Made by a program: the position numbers and the translations under genes
Part shown: piece after piece, positions 24,791 to 37,457 of the stretch
Numbering within the stretch: position 1 is the stretch's first letter
Layout of the letters: each line of letters begins with the position of its first letter
Notes under the pieces: generated by a model
Seen by the model: the letters and a program-made list of their open reading frames with translations, nothing else
Databases searched by the model: none
What the model was told of the DNA's origin: nothing
Assembly (NCBI GenBank): GCA_948474755.1
Contig: CAOLHI010000412.1
Span: 248,001-312,000, forward strand
DNA: 64,000 nt
Source of the DNA: Ctenosaura bakeri
Taxonomy: Eukaryota; Chordata; Lepidosauria; Squamata; Iguanidae
Reading direction: 5' to 3'

Positions 24791-27512
24791 GTGTGTGTTG
24801 CGCATGTGCACGTGGTAAAAGACATTCAAAAGAGCTTTACCATGTCTCCTTCTGAACTGTACTAGCAAGTATTAGCTATGGTGCCACTGCCATCATCTTT
24901 GAGAGTCCTCTGTTAGTTTCACCCTCTACAACTGCTGCTGCCTAGTAACTTTTTGACACATTTAGGCTGGATTCTCAGCAAAAGCCTGTCTGACATGGGA
25001 AACTTACTTGTAACACTGCTATCATCAGCATAACTTCTTGCATGCAGTCCCACCACCACAGAAAGATTGGTAATGAGTGAAAAATTCTGTTTCCTTTTAG
25101 GCATAGTCACAATGAAAATAAGCTTGCCTGAGAGCCCAGCAGACTAAGAAAATAAGCTGCCTGAGAGAGCACAACAGTTTTTTCACTTGGACACACTTGA
25201 GGATCTATACAACTACATCAAAATTAATAATGCAGATAAAAGAGTAACACACACAGTTTGGAGAATTAGAGACTCAAGATCTCAAATCTGTGTATTTCAA
25301 CCACATCCAATTCCTAAGATAAGACAAGGTAATTCCTAAGATATTTCTAACAAGTATTACCTATGAGAAAACAAGATACTGGGCAACACCTGGTATTTAC
25401 ACTAGTAAATAATAAATACTGACTTTGACAATAATAAATACTGACTTTGGTCATGGTGGCTTCTTATTAGAGCAGGAGGTCCACCTTTTTTCTTTTGTGG
25501 TAATAAAAGGATTGCTTTGAAGAATTCCATGATCAGTACTTCCCACACTCAATGGAGATTTATCTAAAGCATTCTGATCCTCTAATAATCCTCTCTTTTC
25601 TTGGGGAGAAAAGCAATAAACAAAATTAATGTCAACATCCAGACCAGAGTTGTGTCTGCTTACATAAATCAGAAGGGTTAAACAAACCTAACTCTCTTGG
25701 ATTGTAGTCTATCTCTTAAAGTTTGCACTAGATTGAAATAATTTATTATGAGTTCTAAGTGTTTTGGCCTTCTTAAAGCACTTGGACATTATGCAGAAGG
25801 ACATGATTTGCCTCAGGAGAATACCTGGACATGACACCTTATTTATCATTGTTAACTTCACTGATAGTTACTTGGCTTCCTTACATTCTTTTAAACTATT
25901 AAAATTAATGACCAGAGTAACCAACTGGGCAAGAACATGTTCACTCATCTGCTTTGGAGGAAAGTTCTAGAAGGTGAAAGGCAAAGGGAAATAGTATCTT
26001 TTATCCTGTTTGTCCAACTACTGAAAGGTAATTTCTATGCGGGCCAAACAATTAAAAATGTATTTTTGTATCAGCGCACACCATTGTGTCATTGTGTTTT
26101 CTTTTCCTGCAATTGCAATGTTCTGTATTTTCAGCTCCTGTCACAGAGTCTTTGCTGTGTTACAGGGTAAACTCCATTAGGCATCCAGTCTGCGGTTCCC
26201 AGAAAATTTTACGGCACATTGGACTTGCATAACGATGCATTAAGTTTATGTCTCTTACAGGGTGACTAATGCAGAAGTGTCCTTATGGGATTGAACATGC
26301 AGCAGTCCCTTTCATATTACATGCTCATAAGGAAGTGCTGTACAGATTCTTACTGCCTTGAAGTTGCCAGATTAATATAATATCTATTGGCTGCAACTCT
26401 TCTGTGTGTATGAAGAGAGACATATAATACAGCTAGGAAAGTTTGTCCCATATACTCATTTTTCATGTATGTGCTGACATCAAAATCTTCATAGCTCAGT
26501 GACCTTGTTTGCTTAGCTTTTCATGCTCTATTGCATGTTTTATCCTGTATTTGGCTTTTGCCTACACATTTCATATTCAGTTACAAGCTGTCTGCATGTT
26601 AGCTTAGCTCAGTCAAGTATATATAGGGTTTTCTCTGATGTGTGCTTTTTCTGGGTAGAATGGACACTGTTGGTGAATTCAATTCCACCATACCCAAGCA
26701 ACTCTTGCATGGCAGTAGAGGACTGGAGGAATCTCCACAGCAGACTTCGGGGGCATGCAGGGGCTACAGAGATGAAAATAGGAAGACAAATTTATGTTGT
26801 ATGAACAGAAGACCAGACTAGTAAATCATATTTAACTTGTTAGATTTGTAATGACCAACAGCATAATCAATGTGTTTTATTACCTGTCAAATTCTGTGGA
26901 CGTCTACTAAGTTCTATTAAATAAATTCTGTTAGTTTAGTGGCCATTACTGCCAGGTAAGTAGGGTGTAATGTAGAACTTTACATTTAAAATATTACCTA
27001 GCTTTCTAAAAATGGCATGTGCATACTTATGTCCTTCACTAACATTGTGAAATGGGTGTCATCTTTACTAATAGTTTGGACCTTAACAGTGTGTATTGCT
27101 CAACTATGAAATTACCTTCTTCAATATATAGTTATGGCCTTCGATGGCTTAGATGGCTCTGAAATGTTAGTGAAAAAAAATCCTGGAGGTTATCAGTATC
27201 TAGTAGTTATGATGTCTACAAGTCAGGCAGTGAAAGATTTTTTTTAAATTATATTACTTATTTTGCATTGTTTTTACTAGAACACTAAGACCCATGAGAT
27301 TCAAAAAGGCAAATATTTTAATATTAAGGAAGAAGCGCCTCTGAGCAAATGCATTGGCCTAGGAATTGATATTATTACCAGAAGTGAGCTTCTAACCCTT
27401 ACACACATGCACAAATCCACTCCTGAGTTTTCCCTAAAAATTTTCAGTTTCAATAGTGTAATTTGCCTTTTGTTTTTTTGTTTTTGGAGAAGGGCATGCC
27501 TTGCGGTTGGTC
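24791..27512. other. No gene or named repeat recognised
   Basis: AT-rich. A local duplication (AATAAATACTGACTTTG twice at about 25408-25450) is visible. Open frames up to 93 codons (for example 26523-26804) show no domain or splice context. Confidence 0.45.
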
Positions 27513-27735
27513 CTGTTGTGTGCCTTCAAGTCATTTCCAGTTTATGGTGACCCTGAAGCAACCTTATCATGGGACTTTATTGGCAAGATTGGTTCAGAGG
27601 GGGGTTGCCATTCCCTTCTTCTGAGGCTATGAGAGTGTTACTTGCCCAAAGTCACCCAGTGGGTTTCTATGGTTAAGCTGGGGTTCAGACACTCACCTTC
27701 CAGAGTCCTAGACCAGCACTTAAACCACAATACCA
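27513..27735 (-). repeat. tRNA-derived SINE, GTT-tailed family, antisense copy
   Basis: One of the best-preserved copies: TGTTGTGTGCCTTCAAGTCA, then TTTATGGTGACCCTGAAGCA, CCAAAGTCACCCAGTGGGTT and ACTTAAACCACAATACCAT. The last block is the reversed A-box region. Confidence 0.85.
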
Positions 27736-27889
27736 TTACTGGTATTAACAATAAGAAAATGAATCCCTTTGCTGATCTAGTGTAGAGCAACCACAGTTCT
27801 ATGAGTAAACACTAATCTATGTACTGTGTATTCCTCCTGTATCAAGATAACAGGAAATTTGTCTCTCAATACCAATTATTGAAAACTAA

Positions 27890-28596
27890 GGCCATTTTGG
27901 CACAATGTTGTTATAACACTACAGCAGCGGATTGGTAGGAGTCCAGAAGCCATGCTACCACATAATATAATTGCTATCCAGCTGCTATCCCATCCCCAAA
28001 CATTGCCGAAGTGCCTTATACTATTTCCAGAAAAAAAATCCATCAGGCACCTTTTTTAGTGCTTCAATTCTATCAGCTAGTTCTGTGTGGTACCATAATA
28101 GCGCTTGATAAAACTTCCTGTTGTCACGGATCCAGCAATGGGTGGGGCATGGCCATGCCCAGTTTGTCCCTCCCTCCCCAACTCCCATGGTGTGGTAACT
28201 TCAAAATCTATCACCTCTCTGTGTGTATTTTAAATTTCTCCTTTGTCTTGAACTTTTTTTAAAAAAATACATTTTTAAGCATTATAGTGTGAAACTGCAA
28301 TAGTGTACTGGCTTGTAGTGTGGTTAGACAACAGTGTTGTGCTAGTATGGCTTCCAAAGAAAAACAAACAAACAAAAAAGAGCAATCAGGAGCAGTGGGG
28401 CAGGGTGAAGGCAGGGCATAGGAGTGGGCAAGGATGCTATAGTGTGGAAGGAACACTGGTGGCAGTATCACTACTCATCTGCTGAAGGCAGAAGGGTGCG
28501 GAAAACAGTATCCTAAATTCTGCTACCATTGCATGAGTGGCAATGCCAGGATTATAACAGTAAAACACACTAATGGCATCTAGTGTGAAAATGGCC
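27890..28596. mobile_element. MITE-like DNA transposon, 707 bp, TAA target duplication
   Basis: Ends GGCCATTTTGGCACAATG and TAGTGTGAAAATGGCC are inverted. TAA flanks both sides (27887-27889 and 28597-28599). It is larger than its relatives. The interior contains T-rich and A-rich blocks (about 28253-28267 and 28360-28380) but no transposase-like frame. Confidence 0.7.
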
Positions 28597-30150
28597 TAAG
28601 AGAGGAAAAGGATTGTTGTGTTAAAGTACTGGTTATTGGCTTCCTATAAGCATTTGGTCGGTTACTGTGGAAAGGAGGAGGTGGGACTAGCTAACCCATG
28701 AAGGAAAAATCTAGTGACCATTCTTGCTGAGGGGTTAGGGGTTTGTAGTCCAAAAATAACATTTCAAGCTCTTGGTTATGGGCTGGAACATCAGAAATCT
28801 CAAAACCTAGGAGAGCTGGTCTGATTTACTTCACCTAACTGATGTAAGTATGAGAATGTGAGAGCAAAAATGATTTATATCAGAAAATTCAGACAAGAGG
28901 GTTCACCTTGTGCAAATCCATTGTATTTTCTCTGCCAATAACCCTGCAACATCCTTTCCTCCCAGTTCAAAAACTACCTTCTGACAGATCTGCATGCTTA
29001 CCTTTCATATAAATCTTTAATCAGTCAGAGTACCTCAGGAAATGGCATCACTTTTTAAAAGTCAGCTTTCAAGGAAGTGAAAGGATGGGTAGCTCCTCTT
29101 ATACAAGTTTAACATTTTACACTAACAGTGCTTTTGTATTTATGTCTACTTATAAGAACACCCCTGTGAATTTAATAGGCTTTTCTCCTAGGTAACTTGT
29201 CTACAGAATTGATGTATTGATAATTTTTTTAAGGAGTGAGTTTTATCTTTACTCAGATACCTAGGCAAATAAATGAATGGAGACATACAATAAAAGATAT
29301 GACTTTAAATATCTAGATTTCAGCAGATTGACAAAGTATGCTGTAAAAATGCATAGGTTTGAAGCTGAGGTGAAGGGAGTCTATTCCAAGGAAGTTAGTC
29401 CAACCTATAGGAAGTGGCAGGGGGACTGCAGAGGGGGCAAGGGACTCTGGCAGGCTGTATCCATGCAGCCAAAGCAACCAGAAGCAACATCCACATCGTT
29501 TTCAGTTTAATTTTTGGTCATTTCCCCCCCTATAGTACAGGACAAATTGATTGTAGTTAACCTGCATCCCAATGATCTCAATGGGATAAAAGTAGAACTG
29601 GCTTTCCTTCTCTGGATCCAGCCATTTAATCTTGTTTTCAACTCTCTATATTTTAACATCAGAAACATTAACCTGCTAAAGTCTAAATTTGTAGACTGAA
29701 TTGGTTTGTGTCCTCCTTTCTCATTCAACTACCTGCCCAGTGGTCTGAGTAAGTACATTCTATGAAAGGAAGACATACAGGAAGGAAAGAGAAAAGTACA
29801 AGTCCAAGGGAGAATATATAATTATTGATGACTGAAATGTTTAATTTAAGCATTTACCAAAGATGCTCTAAAGTCCTAGTGTGTTTCAAGAAGATACCAC
29901 TTCATCAAGGAAATTACAAAACATGGATTAATAAAAATGAAAAAGTGAATATGATTCAGATTGATCATCCTGATCTCTATTTTACATATATGTGTGTGTG
30001 TGTGTGTGTGTGTGTATTTGCACTTCTAAGGAAACCTGTCAATATAGTGTCAATCTCACCTTCTGAAAATGACTTAAAACATTTTGGGGGGCCCTCATTC
30101 ACACATGTATGCAAACTTGTTTCCATATGTGGGCACTCACCCAGCTTGGA
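28597..30150. other. No gene recognised
   Basis: AT-rich. A diverged short motif (AATTTAATAGGCTTTTCTCC) lies near 29170 and a (TG)n microsatellite at 29991-30014. Nothing coding is supported. Confidence 0.45.
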
Positions 30151-30376
30151 TGTTGTTGTGATGTGCCTTCAAATAGACTCTGACTTCTGGTAATCTGATT
30201 ATACTGGGGGGGGGGTTGGCAAGTTCTTTGGGAGGAGGTTTGCCATTGCCTTCTTCCTAACCTGAGAGAGTGTGAATTGCCAAAGGTCACCGAATGGGTT
30301 TCCACAGCTGAGTGAATATTCAGACCCTGCTCTTTCAGTGTCGTAGTCCAACACCTAAACCATTAGTTCAACATGG
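30151..30376 (-). repeat. tRNA-derived SINE, GTT-tailed family, antisense copy
   Basis: It carries TGTTGTTGTGATGTGCCTTC, GAGGTTTGCCATTGCCTTCT, a poly-G run at about 30206 and GTCGTAGTCCAACACCTAAA. It ends in ACCATTAGTTCAACATGG where other copies have the ACCACTACACCACGCTGG-type end. Confidence 0.8.
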
Positions 30377-31030
30377 GAATTTTGGGCTCTATTTGCAAAG
30401 GCATGATGTGTGCATTAACAGTAGATTATGTACTTAGGTCATAGTGGAATAAAATTGCCTGGCGATTCAGGCTAATGCATATAAATTTTACCATACTAGA
30501 AACATTCACCAAAGAGCATTGTTTTGTATACTGCCTCAGTATACTCCTGATATGAATATGGCTAGATCTAGTGCATAAAAATATAACAACTTCATTACAC
30601 AGAATGAACTAAAAGTTCACTGGAAAGTCAGATTATTCACAATTTGCCTATATATTTATATACCTAATGCATTGTTGTTTGATGGTACTAGGAAGAGAAT
30701 GATACTTTCTGGCCTGAGCTCATGTGTTTGCTGATTTGTAAGGGACAAAAATTGTTATGAAACCCCATTGTCCTGATTACATAAAGCAATTCTTCGCTTT
30801 TCTGTCTGAAGTGTGGGAACCTGAGTAATGTAAATTGCTGAAATCAGACACAGTAATGGGTAAGAGGTGGGGAAATGATTTGTGGACTCTTGTGGTTTTA
30901 CTTTGTTGCTGGATCATGGTAGAATGCAAAGAAGAGTATTTTTATTGATTGATTCCTTTGATTTAATTATATCCTACCAATCAACGTAAACTCGCCTTTA
31001 AGCAGCTTATTACTTTAAAAGTATTGTTTT

Positions 31031-31073
31031 TCCAGTGTCCTAGCCCAACACTCAAACCATTAGTTCAACATGG
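31031..31073 (-). repeat. 43-bp SINE end fragment
   Basis: It reads CCAGTGTCCTAGCCCAACAC and ACCATTAGTTCAACATGG. It shares with the SINE at 30151-30376 the same departure from the family end, so it may derive from that copy. Confidence 0.5.
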
Positions 31074-31122
31074 AAAGGAAAATTGAAGGGAAACCTTCTA
31101 GTTTTTGAGCTATCCTCTAGAG

Positions 31123-31459
31123 CAGTGGTTCTTAAGCTGGGGTCCTGGGATGGCTGGAGGTCCACAGAACCCTCTCATGGGGTCCACAAAGCCCTGTTGC
31201 TGGACACAAACAGCAGTGGCAACAACAGGGACATGGCAGTAGGGATGTGGGGTGCTGAAACTGCTTCCTTATTTACAAACAAGTGAGCAGTGTGGGTGCC
31301 CACACCTCGACCACCTGCTGCTGTGTCCCTGACAAAAGGAACAAGACAGCAGGTGTGTGTATACATCTAAACTGCTCACTCATTGCAAACAAGGGGCAGA
31401 CTGTAGCAACAAATTATATTTATAAGTGGCCCTGGTAAAGAATAGGCTAAGAATCACTG
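31123..31459. mobile_element. hAT-type MITE, 337 bp
   Basis: Ends CAGTGGTTCTTAAGCTGG and GGCTAAGAATCACTG are inverted. 8-bp flanks CTCTAGAG (31115-31122) and CTCTAGGG (31460-31467) match at 7 of 8 positions. The CAG start and 8-bp duplication are hAT hallmarks. No transposase frame. Confidence 0.75.
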
Positions 31460-31467
31460 CTCTAGGG

Positions 31468-32149
31468 CAAATTATAGAAATATACCTTCCAAATAATAAT
31501 AATCATTGGATTCAAATACTCGCAGGATGTGTGGAACAATTAAACATCAAACATAAATACTCCACGCAACAAATTCTATCTCCCAGTGTGTCATTCTGCA
31601 GTTGGCAAACAATGCATTTTGCACAGGAAATTACATTGAAAAGAAGGTCATTTTTAGGGCAGTAGTGATCACCTCAACGTTTCTCTGTTAGTTCAAATAC
31701 AGCCATAATCTGTCTCTTCTTAATCAGGTGGATCAAGTCAAATGTTCTGTAATGTCCCTCTTTAATGGATGCTTGTCTGAGCCAAGTACCAGTAATACCT
31801 CTCAGGAAAGCCACATGGATGTCTAACCATATTGTTCGTTCCTTGGTTCTGGAGGACCAACTTGAACTACCAGTCTTCTTCCTGCCCCAAATCAGATAAA
31901 AAGAGTCTAAATTCAAGGAGCTTCATTGTAAAGGATGGATTTGTTTTCTGCCTTCATCTCTGCCACAGGCTTTCTGCCACTTGCTTCTGGATAGCCACTA
32001 CTGAACATTGCTGAAAGCAATAGCTATATATGCCTAGCTTTCTTAAAGCTGAAATCATTTTCAGACTCCTAAACTCTGGAATTTCTAAACAAAGAATCTT
32101 GTTATATTATTCTGTTTCTATTCTGGATCCACAGTTAGTATGAACTTCT
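31468..32149. other. No gene recognised
   Basis: AT-rich block between a hAT MITE and an L2 3' end. No coding or RNA feature is supported. Confidence 0.4.
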
Positions 32150-32527
32150 CTTCACTGCCTTCACAGGTACATTTGGTGAGTAGATGAGCAGCTCTCAGGT
32201 TGTGGAACTCTCTGTCACAGAAGATTAGGCTCTGTTTTTCTTCTTCTACGAGCAGACATAAAGATTTTTTCATCTGAACAAGCACTTGGTGACTAAGGAC
32301 TATTGGAAAGACCTTTAAAGGTATGTGCGAGTGCTGCATTTTTATTGTTCTTGTCATGTTTTCAAATGATTATATAATGTTTAAAAGTACTGATGCATTA
32401 ATTTGGTAGTTTGTTTAGTTGTGTTTTATTATTAGTCTTCAGTTCACATATCTTATTTTAATTCATGTTGTGAGCCACCTTGGTTGCTATATCGGATATA
32501 TGTGGGATATAAAACAAATAAATAATA
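32150..32527 (+). mobile_element. L2-like LINE 3' end
   Basis: It reads through TTGTGGAACTCTCTGTCACA, GTTGTGAGCCACCTTGG and a terminal GGGATATAAAACAAATAAAT. This is the usual layout of an L2-type 3' terminus ending in short A-rich repeats. It is the only sense-strand L2 piece seen. Confidence 0.6.
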
Positions 32528-32814
32528 TTTGCACTTCTCCAACCAGGGGTATGGTATTTCTAACTTCTTCTCAAGAAAATATAAGATTTAGGTTATATAT
32601 TTTGTGTCACATTCCCCCCTCCCATCTTTCTTACCTGCCTTTTCTTGCTCTGGCTACTATGTCTGTGTTTGAGGGAAAGGTCCTTACTACCCCAATTTAT
32701 GCATGTCTCCCTTTCTCCTTTCTTTTAGGAACCTTTGAATATCAGATTGCTTAGCCCCAGCAAAACTCATGAGTTTGCTATATGAATTTATTTCTTGATA
32801 TGGACGCAAATGTG

Positions 32815-33620
32815 TTGCATTAGCTTGTTATTTCTGTTACTGATTCACTGTTTGCCATTTATGAAGCTCTACCACAATATTTGCTGTTCCCCAAAGCAAC
32901 CATTGTGTATACAGGATACTTCAGTTAATAAAGCCTCTGACACAGAAGCCCTCTTTTTCCTCCTTGTCTTTTGAGTAGCTAGGTTTTTTTAGCAGCCTTG
33001 GAAGGATGGTGAAAGAGGGCTGGGGAAACATAAACTTCAGGTGTGGGGTTCTCCCAGCATGCCTGCAGTAAACAAGTCAGTAAGACTTGAACTGGGAAAG
33101 AAAGGGATTCGATCCCACTGTAGCTGGGTGTGCTTGCCTACTGCAGGCAACGTAACAGCACCTCCCTTCCAGAAACCCTTGCTGAGTATGTGTGAATAGG
33201 AAACCAGAGGGAAAAGGTTTAAATAGATTAGTTGTGTTACCAACTTCACCCAGCATATTACAAAATGCAGAGCTGTATAAGTACGGCACCCAAATGAAAA
33301 TTATAACAAAACTGGAGTCTAGTGAAAGAAAAGAGTCACCCTTGGGTGCTTGCTGGAAGTTTTCAAGTGGTGTCTATGGGTTTGAAATGTTTTCATTTAT
33401 GCAAATCTTAGCTGGATGCTTCATTTCATATGTGCATATTGTTAGTTTTGGGTCAAAAGTCTGAAAAAAGAACGTATTGAACTAGTCTTTTTTTTGTCAG
33501 GTAGGAACCTGTCTCTCTTCTTTTTGGGATCTTTCTGGTACTAAACTTTCTGCTAAGGAAGTGATACAAGGAACACATCTACATTAACTGAGGTATATCT
33601 ATATTTTGATTTTAGCTTGT
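32815..33620. repeat. Unclassified interspersed repeat, copy 1
   Basis: It shares a collinear series of diverged blocks with 62555-63524: CAGTTAATAAAG/CAGTTAACAAAG, GATGGTGAAAGAGGGCTG/GATGGTGAAGGAAAGCTG, GGTACTAAACTTTCTG/GGTACCAAATTTTCTG and CATTAACTGAGGTATA in both. Spacing is similar. No RT, transposase or SINE promoter is visible, and I do not recognise the family. The edges are approximate. Confidence 0.55.
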
Positions 33621-33752
33621 TCAGTAAAGTTTCCCTTTAGATAGCTCTATGCAGAGATGAGTTATTGAGTCCAGTTTGCCCCAGACATATATTTTGATTA
33701 CGGATCAGAAGAGCTCTTACAGGAATGTAGATTCAGTCAGAACATGTTCCCT

Positions 33753-33952
33753 GCCATTTCCACACTACACTGTTACAGTGCTATTATTCCACTTCCAACA
33801 TCCTATGGAATCCTGAGGCTTGCAGTTTAGGGAGGGGCCTTTAGAATTCCCAGCCAGAGAGCTCTTTGGCCTCAGTAAACTACAACCCCCAGAATTCCAC
33901 AGGATGTTGAAAGTGGAATAACAGCACTGTAACAGTGCAGTGCACGAATGGC
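33753..33952. mobile_element. MITE, short GGCC-TTTC subfamily
   Basis: Near-complete copy. GCCATTTCCACACTACACTG and CACTGTAACAGTGCAGTGCA form the ends. Inner blocks GTGCTATTATTCCACTTCC and GGAATAACAGCACTG pair with each other. The exact 3-bp duplication is unclear. Confidence 0.75.
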
Positions 33953-34589
33953 CTCTGATTCCCTGATTCCTTCTCATCTGTGCTAATTAACTTCATCTCT
34001 GCCAAGGCTGATCTCTTCCTGCTGCCTCCTCTTCTGCTGCTTTCTTAGCTGCCTACCAAGAACAAGAGTAGGCAGGCAGGCCAGGAAAGAAAGGGAGCAC
34101 AAGCTCAGGGCCCAGAGCGTTCTTAGAGCAAGTTGTGCAAAAAAAAAAAAAAAATCAAGAAAGAGTGGCAGAAAGGGGGCAGGGAAAGCAGGAGAATCAG
34201 CCTTGTGGGGATGGGATGAGGCAAATTGGCAAAGAAAATAGTAATACTTTTCACAATTAAGGTGCACAACTTTAGGACTTAGCATTCAAAGAATGCAAGG
34301 AATGTTCTGTTCTCCCTTTTCAATGCTGAACCATTCGGACACTTATAAAAATTGCATATTTAGTTGACATAGGTGCACAACGTTGGATAGTTGTACTGTA
34401 TTAGATCCATGCAGTTTTTGAGGCTGTGTCGAGTTAACAAAGTTGCACTATTTTACTCTGCCAAGAAAAAAAAAAAGGTTCCCACAAGTTGTGAGAACTT
34501 TCTAAGTACTGTTTTCCCAGCAGTTTTTCTCGAGTGGTCAGAAATGACCAATTTCAACCACATTCAGGAAATTGCTGAATAGCCACTCC
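33953..34589. other. No gene recognised
   Basis: It contains a poly-A run at about 34138-34154 and another at about 34465-34476. A 100-codon minus-strand frame at 33983-34285 is compositional and has no recognised domain. Confidence 0.4.
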
Positions 34590-35493
34590 ATCCTGAAATC
34601 ACACTGCTATGTGATGTTCAGCTTACGATCAATAATAGTCCCAAGCTCCTTTTCGTGTGTGGTACTGCTAAATCAAATATTCCCTATTGCATGTCTGTGC
34701 ATTTGGTTTTTGCGGCCTAAATGTAGAATTTTGCATTTGGATCTGTTGATTTTCATTTTATTCTTTTATTTTCTGACCAAAAGTTAAGCCTTTCTGAGGG
34801 AGGTCCTACATTTTATAGCTGACATACAGGGGAAGAAGATTAAACATAATGATGAATTGGTGTCATTGTCTATGGGTGGTAATGAAAACATCAAACATAA
34901 GCATTCAGTTTCAATTTTATTGATGACAGTGAAGATATAGCTTGCTCATAATTTGGACATACCTTCTTGAATAAATAGGATACTGGACATGGCTTTAAAT
35001 GACGAATTAACTACAAAGTTAAAATATACAAGAGGAAGGATGCATGATGATGACTTTGTGGGGAAATGATAATGCTTTATAGAATTCCTTGACAATTTCA
35101 GAGGACTTGGTACTATTCTCGTCAGATCAGAAACTGTGGTCAGATCTTCTTTCTAGATAGCCTCTTGAATTATACAAGATTCCATACTGGAGAAACAATG
35201 ATTAATTATAAATCCCTTGTAGTTTGATTCACACCTTCCTTATACTGATGATGTTTTTGTTGTTTCATGTAGCCTGATAAAGTCTGTATAGTATTACTCT
35301 CAGTTTAAAAAAAACATAAGTTGTGTTTTATTCATTTCTGCCCAATTTTCTAGTTTATCAAGCTCTTGTTGAATTCTGTTCTGTCTTCCAGAGTGTTAGC
35401 TACCACCCCCAATTTTGTATCATCCACAAACTTGATAAGGATTTCCTCTACCCCATTACCAAAGTCACTAATAAAAATGTTATATATCATCAA
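34590..35493 (-). mobile_element. CR1-like LINE fragment, antisense, split by a retroposed insert
   Basis: 34590-34780 (ending TGCATTTGGTTTTTGC, then GAATTTTGCATTTGG) and 35326-35493 (AATTTTCTAGTTTATCAAG, TTTTGTATCATCCACAAAC) are consecutive parts of an antisense CR1 RT region. The middle at about 34781-35320 is foreign. Coding capacity is lost. Confidence 0.65.
34781..35320 (+). other. Retroposed insert of unknown origin
   Basis: It interrupts the CR1 fragment, ends at the right in an A-rich stretch (TTTAAAAAAAACAT, about 35305-35317), and is bounded by a diverged duplication TTTTATTTTCTGACC / TTTTATTCATTTCTGCCC. This is the pattern left by LINE-driven retroposition. Source not identified: it could be a processed pseudogene, with one frame showing short open pieces broken by stops, or a LINE fragment. 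Confidence 0.4.
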
Positions 35494-35862
35494 GTTGGCT
35501 TCACCTAATGCTAACTCTATGAATGAAAGAACTCTTTTAAGTCCTGCTCAGATCTACAGATTCACGGTTATGTCTTCCTTGATTAAGTTAATCCATGTGT
35601 AATGAAGTCTTTCTCTTTCCCTACAGCCTTCAACTTTGCCATTTTTTCCATGGGGTCATGTTATCTCATGATATGTCCAAAGTGCAAGAGCTTCAGTTCA
35701 CTCTTTTTACCTTTTTGCGGCAGTTTAGTGATTTGCTCTCAGAGTTGTTTTTTTATCTTTTTGAGGTGCACGGTATCCATAGAACTTTTCTCTTGCATCA
35801 CATTTTGAATGAGTTGACTTTCCTTCCTATGGGTTTTCTTCTCTGTCCATCCCTTTCTCTCA
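35494..35862 (-). mobile_element. RTE/BovB-like LINE fragment, antisense
   Basis: AACTCTATGAATGAAAGAAC, CATGATATGTCCAAAGTGC and GTGCACGGTATCCATAGAAC parallel, in the same order, the text at 22960-23230 of the larger RTE-like element. Confidence 0.6.
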
Positions 35863-36984
35863 GATGCACATTTTAATATGGTGTGGTTTGAGTGTGTCAG
35901 AGATACTGATGGTTACTCTTATTAGCACTGAGAAGAAGAAACAGGTAGACCACATGTCAATATCTTTTACATTGAAAACCTTATGATGAGACAAAGTATA
36001 GTTGTTCGTACTAGTAAGTCTGCTTTTTTTTTTAATGTATAAAAATGTCATTTTAAAATGTAGCTTTTACACAAGGGTAGTTTGAGTGACATTATTAAAA
36101 CTTCTATTGGAACAGATGTAAAAGATATTAAGTTTGTAAACCTGATCAGTTTGACAGCTCTGTGGTTAGTATCACTATATGAATGCCAATTTTTAATGAT
36201 GTGATAAGACATTTTAGGACATATTTATTGCCTGTTAACATAGTCTCTCTGTAGATCAGTGCATTTGGCTTGTGGCCTGATTCACCCAAGGTGTGCATTA
36301 ATGGACAAATAAAACACGTTTGTTGTACCTTAATGCTATAGCAACTGCAGAGTAAATGGAATACAATGCAGAATAAGAGAATAATCAAATTATCTGTCCT
36401 AACAAACTGTCATGTGTAACTGATTTTACATTTTACAGGAGTTGACTGCTAGCTGTTTGTTGTATGAATGGTTAAAACATAATATCTAGTTTATGGACAA
36501 AAAGATTAGCGAGTTTATTCCTTAACTGGTAACTTGTAATGAAACTAAGATGCTTGATTTCACAGACCAACACGTGGTAGTAAATGAAATACAATGGTGT
36601 CATTCTTCCCTACAAACAGCCATTTTTCATTTGCAGTGGAACAGCCTGTCTAATGTGAAGATAACATTTGTTTTATTACCATCCCCTATTGGCTCTTGAT
36701 CAGGATGAATATTATACAATGTCATAAACTGTTCTTATTTTGGCAATTGCCCTCAATTCACTTTACGTTTAGTTTTCAGACTGAAAACTAGAATAGGAAT
36801 ATGGACACCCAAAGATGTCTCACTTTGTCTTGGTCCTGTATTGCCTTATGAAGCTTCTGAACTGTATTGTATTCCTAAAGGAATTCCCCATACATACTTG
36901 TTTAGGGACTAGTTCCCAAAGAACACAGTAAATTTTCTTCAGAGTAAACAGAGCCACTAAGGGCTCTTCCAGATTGGCATAAAG
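35863..36984. other. No gene or repeat recognised
   Basis: AT-rich (about two-thirds A/T by eye), CpG-poor, without repeat signatures. It is a candidate for ordinary or conserved non-coding DNA. Confidence 0.4.
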
Positions 36985-37457
36985 CACCCATTCTCAAATT
37001 TTTTTCTTTTTTATGATTATGATTATTTTGGCCATTGCCTTCTTAGGTTCTAGGGTCCCCTGTCAAACAAGGATACAACATGAACAGATAGGCAGAAAAT
37101 AATTGTTATTAAATACGAAGAAAACCTGAATATTTTGACATACTGCATGAAATTGTATGAAATTAAACATCAGGCCTAATTAGAACCTTGAGCTTGGTGT
37201 TTTTCTGCAAGTTTCATGATACTGAGCTCCAAGTAAGACAATGACAGTCAAGGAAACTGTCAAACAGTATGTTAGAAAGATATTATAGACAGGAGGGAAA
37301 CTATTGATTCCAATTAAGGTTATTGCTTGGATATGTCATTGGTTCCGTTACCAGGGTCCCCATAAAACCTTGAGGCTGCTGCAGTTTTCACTCTGTGACC
37401 CCCTTCAAAGGTGCCAAAGCCCCTTTGGGGCCATTTGGCCTCCATTGAGAATGGCTG
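36985..37457. mobile_element. hAT-type MITE, about 473 bp
   Basis: Inverted ends CACCCATTCTCAAA and TTGAGAATGGCTG. Flanks GCATAAAG and GTTTAAAC agree at 5 of 8 positions, a possible worn 8-bp duplication. Next to the right end is a G/C block CCTTTGGGGCCATTTGG. No transposase. Confidence 0.5.
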
